NCBI GenBank assembly: GCA_024695285.1
Contig: JAILIM010000003.1
Location: 1 to 60,301, forward strand
Length of the DNA stretch: 60,301 bases
Direction: 5' to 3'
Source of the DNA: Bacteroidales bacterium
Lineage (GTDB): Bacteria; Bacteroidota; Bacteroidia; Bacteroidales; UBA932
The stretch's first letter is position 1; the number at the start of each line of letters is the position of its first letter. Of this stretch, positions 32,726-39,096 are shown in pieces. A model generated the notes under the pieces. The model had not been told where the DNA came from, did not search any database, and was given only the letters and a program-made list of their open reading frames with translations. The translations under genes and the position numbers were made by a program.

Positions 32726-33829
32726 ATGGACAGGAGCTCTCAAATCATACGGACCAGCGTCATAGGGATAGCGGCCAACGTGCTGCTGGCGGCGTTCAAG
32801 GCGGCCGTCGGACTCATAGCGAGCAGCGTGGCCATCGTGATGGATGCCGTCAACAACCTCAGCGATGCGCTCTCCAGCGTCATCACCATCATCGGCACGA
32901 AGCTCTCGCAGCGGCCTGCGGACAGCAAGCACCCCTTCGGTTTCGGACGCATTGAGTATTTCAGCGCCATCATAATCGCCGTCATCGTACTGTCTGCCGG
33001 TATCACCTCCCTCATCGAATCCGTCAAGAAGATAATCACCCCCACGGAGCCCAGCTACACCACAGCCACCCTCATCGTCATCATCGTGGCCATTGCCGTG
33101 AAGCTGGTGCTGGGAATCTACGTCAAGAAGAAGGGGCAGCAGCTCAACAGCGACGCCCTGGTTGCATCCGGCTCGGATGCCCTGTTCGATGCCATCATCA
33201 CCACCGCCACCCTCATCTCCGCCGGCGTCATGCTGATTTGGGGCTTCTCCCTGGACGGTATCCTCGGTGCCCTGATTTCCATCGTCATCATAAAGGCCGG
33301 CATCGAGATGCTCGCATCGCCCGTCAATGAACTGCTGGGAGCAAAAGTGTCCCCGGAGCTGGTCCGTGAAATCAAGCGGGAGGTCATGGAGCAGGAGGGC
33401 GTGCGCGGCGTGTTCGACATCATCCTCCACAATTACGGCCCCGACGTGATGATAGGCTCACTGCATATCAGCGTACCGGACACCATGTCGGCCCACGAAA
33501 TCCACGGCCTGACCCGCAGGATCTCGACGCTTATGTACATGCAGCACGGAATCATACTGACCGTAGGAATCTACGCCGTCGCCACCGGCGAGAATCAGCG
33601 CGCCGAAATGCAGGCCAAAGTGATGAAGGCCCTGGCAACCCACAAGGAACTCATCCAGATCCACGGATTCTACTATTCCGAAAAGGACAACATGCTCTCC
33701 GTCGACGTCGTGCCGGACTTCTCCTCCAACGACGATGCCGCCCTGACCCGCACGCTGACCGCCGAACTCCAGGCCCTCGTCCCCGGACCCCAGATAGTCA
33801 TCGTCATCGACCACAACTACAGCGAATAG
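32726..33829 (+). CDS. cation diffusion facilitator (CDF) metal transporter
   Basis: 367 residues with six predicted membrane segments in the first 205. The metal site motif DAVNNLSDALSSV (helix 2) and ASGSDALFDAI (helix 5) give the expected Asp/Asn and Asp residues. The cytoplasmic domain starts at about 210 (ELVREIKREVMEQEGVRGVF) and is about 80 residues longer than the minimal CDF domain. It would export Zn, Mn or Fe in exchange for protons; the Asn/Asp pattern does not settle which. Flanked on both sides by dispersed repeats. Confidence 0.92.
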   Translation: MDRSSQIIRTSVIGIAANVLLAAFKAAVGLIASSVAIVMDAVNNLSDALSSVITIIGTKLSQRPADSKHPFGFGRIEYFSAIIIAVIVLSAGITSLIESVKKIITPTEPSYTTATLIVIIVAIAVKLVLGIYVKKKGQQLNSDALVASGSDALFDAIITTATLISAGVMLIWGFSLDGILGALISIVIIKAGIEMLASPVNELLGAKVSPELVREIKREVMEQEGVRGVFDIILHNYGPDVMIGSLHISVPDTMSAHEIHGLTRRISTLMYMQHGIILTVGIYAVATGENQRAEMQAKVMKALATHKELIQIHGFYYSEKDNMLSVDVVPDFSSNDDAALTRTLTAELQALVPGPQIVIVIDHNYSE

Positions 33830-33868
33830 CCGCCCCGCGCCCACCACACCCAAAAACAACCGTCAAAA

Positions 33869-33973
33869 CTATCTCGCTGATTATCAGCCAAAAACGTAAT
33901 CGAGGGGGTGTAATATCAGCACCCCCTCAATTATTTAATTGTCTATCTATTAAGCCGTTGACTTTGCGCCACG
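33869..33973. repeat. GATTATCA-hairpin repeat, copy 3
   Basis: ATCTCGCTGATTATCAGCC, a palindrome (GAGGGGGTG / CACCCCCTC), AATTATTTAATTGTC, then GCCGTTGACTTTGCGCCACG. Its right end runs into the coding frame of the truncated lipoprotein at 33927-34178. Confidence 0.75.
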
Positions 33974-34178
33974 TAATCTGCACTCCAGTATCATTCATGA
34001 AATACAATTCCCACGTCAAACTCATAAAGTTACAGGACCAAATCGTATCCGGCAGAGTATCCGGGCCCTTTTGATCTTGCTTATCTTCACTTTGTTCCGG
34101 CTTTATATTGTTCTTATTACATGACGGCATTGCTGCTAAAACGAGCAAGGATAACAAGAAGGTAAAGAATCTTTTCAT
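33927..34178 (-). pseudogene. truncated paralogue of the lipoprotein at 24061
   Basis: 83 codons. The first 71 (MKRFFTFLLSLLVLAAMPSC to GVQITWR) match the intact gene at 24061-24525 closely. The final 12 (KVNGLIDRQLNN) are read from the GATTATCA-hairpin repeat, and the downstream half of the domain is missing. The junction falls at a shared TGGCG. It may still be exported, but the beta domain cannot fold completely. Confidence 0.8.
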
Positions 34179-34290
34179 AACACAATAGTTATTCTATCTT
34201 TAAAGACACTTTCCTTCATAATATTGCATCAAGCAAGACATAAAAACCGCAAAAAAAATAAAAATATATTGTTTTTCAATAATTATTTGT

Positions 34291-34298
34291 TATATTTG
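34291..34298 (+). promoter_or_regulatory. promoter -7 element of the NfeD-flotillin operon
   Basis: TATATTTG, 24 bases before ATG 34322, with TTG-containing sequence about 20 bases upstream. Confidence 0.65.
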
Positions 34299-34321
34299 CA
34301 AAAATTAAAACGAAAAACAAT

Positions 34322-34954
34322 ATGGTTGAATGGTGGAATTCTCTTAGTTCTGTGATGAAGATTCTCTGGGCGATAACTCTTTCTGCCTCACTGATTTTCA
34401 TTATCCAAAGCATTATGACTTTCCTTGGTGCCGGAGCCGGTTCCGACTTTGACACCGACGCTGACACGTCCGGCATGGACGCTCCCGATACGACTCTTGA
34501 CGGGGTCGACGGAGCGGACGCCGCCCACGGCACCGGCATGGGCCTGCTGACCTTCCGCAACTTCGTGAACTTTATCATCGGTTTCGGCTGGTCTGCCATC
34601 CTGCTGCGTGACGCCATCCCGTCCACGACCCTGCTGATGATCATTGCGATCGTGGTGGGCGTGGCCCTGGTGTTCCTCGTGATGATGCTCTTCCGCTGGC
34701 TAGGAAACATGCAGCAGTCCGGCAACATCAACGTCTTCAAGACGGCTGTCGGCTGCGAAGGCAAGGTGTACCTCACCATCCCCGGCCAGCGCTCCGGCAC
34801 CGGCAAAGTCCAGATAGCCATCAATGAATCCGTACGTGAGTACGACGCCGTGACCGACGGCCCCACCCTTCCCACAGGCGCCGCAATCCGTGTGGTCGAA
34901 GCCATCGGCAGCGAGACGGTGCTCGTGGAAGCAATTGAATCAATAATCATCTAA
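34322..34954 (+). CDS. NfeD-like membrane protein
   Basis: 210 residues. Hydrophobic segments at about 13-36, 82-98 and 101-126 are separated by an Asp/Gly/Ala-rich loop (SDFDTDADTSGMDAPDTTLD). The C-terminal 70 residues form an OB-fold typical of NfeD: GCEGKVYLTIPGQRSGTGKV, then LPTGAAIRVVEAIGSETVLV. NfeD proteins anchor and organise flotillins in membrane microdomains. The flotillin gene follows after 11 bases, which is the standard arrangement. Confidence 0.88.
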   Translation: MVEWWNSLSSVMKILWAITLSASLIFIIQSIMTFLGAGAGSDFDTDADTSGMDAPDTTLDGVDGADAAHGTGMGLLTFRNFVNFIIGFGWSAILLRDAIPSTTLLMIIAIVVGVALVFLVMMLFRWLGNMQQSGNINVFKTAVGCEGKVYLTIPGQRSGTGKVQIAINESVREYDAVTDGPTLPTGAAIRVVEAIGSETVLVEAIESIII

Positions 34955-34965
34955 CACATACAACT

Positions 34966-36363
34966 ATGCCACTTTATCTCATCCTTATCATCGTATTTGT
35001 CCTGTTCGTGACGTTTGCGGCCATACTCCGCAGATACCGCAGGTGCCCTTCAGACCGTATCCTCGTGATTTACGGTAAGACCGGAAGGTCCTCTTCCGCA
35101 AAGTGCGTCCACGGCGGCGCGGCCTTCATCTGGCCGGTCTTCCAGGATTACTCCTACCTTGACCTCAAGCCCATCAGCATCGAGTGCAACCTGACCAACG
35201 CCCTTTCCAAGCAGAATATCCGCGTGGATGTGCCCTGCCGCTTCACCGTGGGTATCAGCACCGAGCCCGAGGTGATGACCAACGCTGCCGAAAGGCTCCT
35301 GGGCCTGAGCACCGACAGCATCCAGAGCATCGCCACCGATATCCTCTTCGGCCAGCTGCGTCTCGTCATCGCCACGATGGACATCGAGGAAATCAACGCC
35401 GACCGCGACAAGTTCCTCGCCAGCGTGTCCGCCAACGTGGAGGCCGAACTCCGCAAGATAGGACTCAAGCTCATCAACGTGAACGTGACCGATATCCGCG
35501 ACGAGTCCGGCTACATCGAGGCCCTCGGTAAGGAAGCCGCCGCCAAGGCTATCAACGACGCGAAGAAGAGCGTGGCCGAGCAGAACCGTTTCGGTGAGAT
35601 CGGTAAGGCCGAGGCCGACAGGGACAAGGACATCCGTATCGCCGAGACCACCAGGGACACCCGTATCAAGACCGCCGAGGCCAACGCCCACGCCGTCGAG
35701 GGTGAGAACCAGTCCAAGATCACCATCGCCAACTCCGACGCGGCCCGCCGCGAGAAGGAGGCCGAGGCAGCCCGCATAGCCGTGGCCGCCGAGAAGGTGC
35801 AGGCCGCAAAGGCCCTCGAAGAGGCCTACAAGAGCGAGCGCGACGCCGAACTTGCCCGTGCCGCGAGGGAAGAGGCCACCCGCAAGGCCAACGTCGTGGT
35901 GCCCGCCCAGATTGAAAAGGAGAAGGCCATCATCGACGCCGAAGCTGAAGCCGAGCAGATCCGCCGCAAGGCAAAGGGTGAGGCCGACGCCATCTACGCA
36001 AAGATGGATGCACAGGCCCGCGGTGTCCTTGAAATACTCACCAAGCAGGCAAGCGGTTTCCAGCAGCTCGTGGGTGCCGCCCAGGGCGATGCCCAGAAGG
36101 CCGTGCTCATGATGATTGCCGACAAGCTTCCCGAGCTGGTCAAGACCCAGGTCGAGGCCGTGAAGGGCATCAACATCGACAAGGTGACCGTCTGGGACGG
36201 CGGAAAGGGCGAGAACGGCAAGACCGCCACGGCCAACTTCGTGTCCGGCCTCATGCAGTCCGTTCCCCCGCTCCAGGACCTGTTCAAGATGGCCGGAATG
36301 GAACTGCCCAACTACCTGAAGGGCGAACCCAAGGCCGAGGAAGCAAAGCAGGAGGAGAACTGA
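34966..36363 (+). CDS. flotillin-like SPFH protein
   Basis: 465 residues. An N-terminal membrane hairpin or anchor (LYLILIIVFVLFVTFAAIL) precedes the SPFH domain at about 25-185 (RILVIYGKTGRSSSAKCVHG, PCRFTVGISTEPEVMTNAAE). A long Ala/Glu/Lys-rich coiled coil runs from about 190 to 335 (EKEAEAARIAVAAEKVQAAK). The C-terminal region, EQIRRKAKGEADAIYAKMDA to SVPPLQDLFKMAGMELP, is typical of bacterial flotillins. Flotillins scaffold membrane microdomains and affect fluidity. Two bases separate it from the Xre regulator. Confidence 0.92.
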   Translation: MPLYLILIIVFVLFVTFAAILRRYRRCPSDRILVIYGKTGRSSSAKCVHGGAAFIWPVFQDYSYLDLKPISIECNLTNALSKQNIRVDVPCRFTVGISTEPEVMTNAAERLLGLSTDSIQSIATDILFGQLRLVIATMDIEEINADRDKFLASVSANVEAELRKIGLKLINVNVTDIRDESGYIEALGKEAAAKAINDAKKSVAEQNRFGEIGKAEADRDKDIRIAETTRDTRIKTAEANAHAVEGENQSKITIANSDAARREKEAEAARIAVAAEKVQAAKALEEAYKSERDAELARAAREEATRKANVVVPAQIEKEKAIIDAEAEAEQIRRKAKGEADAIYAKMDAQARGVLEILTKQASGFQQLVGAAQGDAQKAVLMMIADKLPELVKTQVEAVKGINIDKVTVWDGGKGENGKTATANFVSGLMQSVPPLQDLFKMAGMELPNYLKGEPKAEEAKQEEN

Positions 36364-36364
36364 T

Positions 36365-36571
36365 ATGATTGTGATCAATCTGGACGTGATGCTTGCCCGG
36401 AGGAAAATGTCCTCCGGGGAGCTTTCCGAGAAAGTGGGCATCTCGCCGGCAAACATATCGATTCTCAAAACCGGAAAAGCCAAGGCGATACGCTTCTCGA
36501 CCCTTGACGCGCTTTGCACCGCCCTCGACTGTCAGCCCGGGGACATCCTCGAGTTCAGTCCCGACAACTAA
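36365..36571 (+). CDS. small Xre-type transcription regulator
   Basis: 68 residues, nearly all helix-turn-helix: MLARRKMSSGELSEKVGISP, then ANISILKTGKAKAIRFSTLD and the closing LDCQPGDILEF. This is the compact YozG-like Xre family. It starts two bases after the flotillin stop, so it belongs to the NfeD-flotillin operon and may autoregulate it. Confidence 0.85.
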   Translation: MIVINLDVMLARRKMSSGELSEKVGISPANISILKTGKAKAIRFSTLDALCTALDCQPGDILEFSPDN

Positions 36572-36595
36572 GCCCCGACCTGCGTTTTTCGCAAT

Positions 36596-36682
36596 CGTCT
36601 GATAATCAATTCCTTCTATGTCTCCTATGCTCCAAACGGCGCATAGGAGATTTGCTTTTGCTTGATAATCAGCGAGATCGTT
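36596..36682. repeat. relative of the GATTATCA-hairpin repeat between convergent genes
   Basis: TGATAATCAGCGAGAT (36663-36678) is the reverse complement of the opening of copy 3. A different 10-bp palindrome (TCTCCTATGC / GCATAGGAGA) sits beside it, and another GATAATCA lies at 36601. It separates the Xre gene and yidD and could act as a terminator for either. Confidence 0.55.
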
Positions 36683-36717
36683 TTGCTGCTTGCTTTAAGT
36701 GCTGGCAAACTAAGCCT

Positions 36718-36957
36718 CTACGGCACGGGGTCGTAGCCGGAACCGCCCCAGGGGTGGCAGCGGAGGATGCGCTTAAGGGAGAGCCAGCCGCCCTTGAAGG
36801 GGCCGTACTTGCGGAAGGCCTCGAGAGCGTACTGGGAGCAGGTGGGAGTGAAGCGGCAGCTTGGCGGGGTGAACGGCGAAATGCAGAACCTGTAGAAGTG
36901 GATCAGCAGGATGAACGGTGCGGAGAGCACGCGCTTGACTATGTCCCACGCCTTCAT
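36718..36957 (-). CDS. yidD: membrane protein insertion efficiency factor YidD
   Basis: 79 residues with the YidD signature: [20 protein letters not shown], then [20 protein letters not shown] and [17 protein letters not shown]. The three conserved cysteines are present. It helps YidC-dependent membrane insertion at the inner membrane. It overlaps rnpA by 4 bases (ATGA), the common rnpA-yidD arrangement, and is the last gene of the long operon starting at mutS. Confidence 0.95.
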   Translation of the reverse strand: MKAWDIVKRVLSAPFILLIHFYRFCISPFTPPSCRFTPTCSQYALEAFRKYGPFKGGWLSLKRILRCHPWGGSGYDPVP

Positions 36958-37301
36958 TTCCCGGAAATCCTCCTCAGCAGCGTGCCGACCTCCTCAAAGA
37001 TCACCCCGAAGTCCTCAACTTCCGGAGCCGCATAGACAAACAGCATGTCGTGCCCAGGCTCCAGCAGGTCCTTCTGCAGCCGGTAGGCCTCCCTCATGCG
37101 CCGCTTAAGCAGGTTGCGCTTGACGGCCCGCTTGAAGAACTTCTTCGGCACGGAGACCATTATCCTGTTGATTTCCAGACCGTTCCCGGAGAGGCAACAA
37201 CAACGCAGGTGGGGCGTCTGGCTCCACCTGCCGCTGCCCGTCAGGCGCGCTATTGCCGTCCTGCCGGACAATCTTTCCTCCTTGGGAAGAGTTGCCGCCA
37301 T
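36954..37301 (-). CDS. rnpA: ribonuclease P protein component
   Basis: 115 residues ([20 protein letters not shown]; a Met one codon earlier at 37304 is also possible). The RNR signature is present as [20 protein letters not shown], with the preceding strand INRIMVSVP. It is the protein subunit that assists 5' maturation of tRNAs. It lies between hemD and yidD with 5-base and overlapping junctions. rpmH, often its neighbour elsewhere, is absent. Confidence 0.93.
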   Translation of the reverse strand: MAATLPKEERLSGRTAIARLTGSGRWSQTPHLRCCCLSGNGLEINRIMVSVPKKFFKRAVKRNLLKRRMREAYRLQKDLLEPGHDMLFVYAAPEVEDFGVIFEEVGTLLRRISGK

Positions 37302-37306
37302 CACGA

Positions 37307-38044
37307 TTACCTGGACTGCTCCAGGAAGACGTCGATGGCTTTCGAAGCCGACGGAATGTCGGTATTGGGACCGCCCGTCACGGCCACCTTCAGTCCTGCC
37401 TCGGCAAGGGCCTTGGCGATGCTGCGGCCGTAGGCGATAATCGCCGTCTCCCCCTGCTGGAATTCAGGGAAGCTGGCGTAGAGCGACTTAAGGTCGGCGG
37501 GGTTGTAGAGCACGATGGCGCCGTAGTCGGCCAGGTTGAGGCCGGTCAGATCCTGAGGGACGGACTTCACCATCACTGAAACCGTGAAATCCAACCCGGC
37601 TGCCTCGAAGAGGGCGCTGACGGTGCTGGTGCTGGCTTCGGCGGAAGTCGTGATCAGGAATTTCTCTCCCTTGTGCTTGGGTCCGATCAGGGACACGATA
37701 GACTGGGGCGTGCCGTCGCCGAAGAAAATCTTGCGCTTGCGGTACACCACATGCTTCTGGAGATAAAGGGCCACGAGCTCGGTCGTGCAGAAATATTTCA
37801 TCGTCTCCGGCACCTTGAAACGCATCTCATCGCAGAGCATGAAATATGCGTCGATGGCGTGCCTGGATGAAAAAACTATAGCTGTATAGTCGGGAAGATT
37901 GATACGCTGGCTGCGGAATTCCTTTGCCGAAAGAGGCTCTATCAAAAAGAAAGGATGAAACTCGAAAGCCGCTCCGTATTTCTCTTCTAACGCATTGTAG
38001 GCGTTGAGGTTTGAAGGTTCCTTCTGTGAGATGAGTATCTTCAT
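37307..38044 (-). CDS. hemD: uroporphyrinogen-III synthase
   Basis: 245 residues from ATG 38044 (MKILISQKEPSNLNAYNALE). The two-domain HemD pattern is visible: TAIVFSSRHAIDAYF in the first lobe and ADYGAIVLYNPADLKSLY with ETAIIAYGRSIAKALAEAGL in the second. It cyclises hydroxymethylbilane in tetrapyrrole synthesis. HemD proteins are poorly conserved, so the call rests on these blocks and on the DUF4271-hemD-rnpA order, common in Bacteroidales. The start overlaps the stop of the DUF4271 gene. Confidence 0.82.
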   Translation of the reverse strand: MKILISQKEPSNLNAYNALEEKYGAAFEFHPFFLIEPLSAKEFRSQRINLPDYTAIVFSSRHAIDAYFMLCDEMRFKVPETMKYFCTTELVALYLQKHVVYRKRKIFFGDGTPQSIVSLIGPKHKGEKFLITTSAEASTSTVSALFEAAGLDFTVSVMVKSVPQDLTGLNLADYGAIVLYNPADLKSLYASFPEFQQGETAIIAYGRSIAKALAEAGLKVAVTGGPNTDIPSASKAIDVFLEQSR

Positions 38045-38745
38045 ATAATGCACCCGAAAATCAAAATGCCAACAGGCAAAATTTCGAGGGCGCAAAGATA
38101 CAAAATTGTTGCCAAACTACCATACCGGGATGATAAAATTTGACTTGCCCGGCGAAGGTGCAGCAGGAGGCCGATGGCGCATTCGGCCAATAATACACCC
38201 CTGACGGCAGCAGGGGGCACTTTTACCGCCATCATAATAAGGGCACTTGCCAGCATCAGCACGGACAAAAGAATTAAGTAATTGAATACCATATGTCTAA
38301 GTGTCGAAGCATATTCACTGGTAGTGCTTCGCAGCGGCGTGCAGAGATAGAAAAGCCAGCGCAGGAAAATAGCCAGCATCACTATTCCGAAGGTCATCAG
38401 CAAGTGCCACGACGGCGACACCAGGGCCCCGAAAGTAGGGTTGATAAGGCGGAAACGGTCGGCCAGCATCGAAATGATCAAGATCGACGGCAGGGCGATG
38501 GTGTTTCGCGTACGGGCCATGCTGACGCTGTGCTCCACTTCAAGGTTCCCCTTCCAGCGGGAAATGCACCGGGCCAGCTGAGGGAAAATACGCAGAAGGT
38601 CGGAAATTTCAATGAGGATCAGCGCCACGGTCAAAACCACTGCCGCCCTGTTCAGGAAGTATTCACCCCACGGCAACGCGCCCGCAGACGGCAGGAGCGG
38701 AGTCGTGGACATGTTTAGTATTCCTTCCTTGAACAGCTCCGGCAT
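38041..38745 (-). CDS. DUF4271 membrane protein
   Basis: 234 residues with six or so hydrophobic segments (YFLNRAAVVLTVALILIEI, LMTFGIVMLAIFLRWLFYL, YLILLSVLMLASALIMMAV). Arg and Asn residues lie in short loops, as in the DUF4271 family of Bacteroidota. Function unknown; it is repeatedly found next to hemD, so a link to tetrapyrrole or envelope physiology is possible. It overlaps hemD by 4 bases and follows the SUI1 gene by 3. Confidence 0.75.
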   Translation of the reverse strand: MPELFKEGILNMSTTPLLPSAGALPWGEYFLNRAAVVLTVALILIEISDLLRIFPQLARCISRWKGNLEVEHSVSMARTRNTIALPSILIISMLADRFRLINPTFGALVSPSWHLLMTFGIVMLAIFLRWLFYLCTPLRSTTSEYASTLRHMVFNYLILLSVLMLASALIMMAVKVPPAAVRGVLLAECAIGLLLHLRRASQILSSRYGSLATILYLCALEILPVGILIFGCII

Positions 38746-38748
38746 ACG

Positions 38749-39093
38749 CTAATTTCCCCTTTTTGCCTTGTAGCCCATGCCGCACAGCAGGGCCGTCACC
38801 TTGTCGCGCAGGTCGCCCTGGATGGTGATTTCGCCGTCCTTGGCCGTGCCGCCCACCCCACAGCGGGTCTTCAAGGTCTTGGCAAGCGCGGCCAGGTCTT
38901 CCTGCCGGCCCACAAAGCCCTCGACCAGCGTAACCTGCTTGCCGGCCCGCTGGCGGCGGTCTATGCGCACGATAAGCTTCTGCTGGGCCGGCGGGAGCGT
39001 CTCCTGCTCCGGTTCAGCCTGCGTCTCATACTTGAAGTCCGGATTTGTGGAAAAAACCACGCCCAGACGGGATTTCCAGTCGTTATCAGCCAT
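38749..39093 (-). CDS. SUI1/eIF1-like translation factor (YciH-type)
   Basis: 114 residues: a variable N-terminal 40, then a SUI1 domain, LIVRIDRRQRAGKQVTLVEG, ALAKTLKTRCGVGGTAKDGE, ITIQGDLRDKVTALLCGMGY. The basic RRQRAGK loop and the GVGG turn are diagnostic. Bacterial members are predicted to influence start-codon fidelity during initiation. It lies between the YfhO-like and DUF4271 genes with 3-base gaps. Confidence 0.9.
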   Translation of the reverse strand: MADNDWKSRLGVVFSTNPDFKYETQAEPEQETLPPAQQKLIVRIDRRQRAGKQVTLVEGFVGRQEDLAALAKTLKTRCGVGGTAKDGEITIQGDLRDKVTALLCGMGYKAKRGN

Positions 39094-39096
39094 AAG

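Noticed and set aside
35050..36519. Long open frame antisense to flotillin (489 codons)
   Set aside because: Low-complexity Gly/Leu/Asp reading opposite a well-supported SPFH coiled coil.
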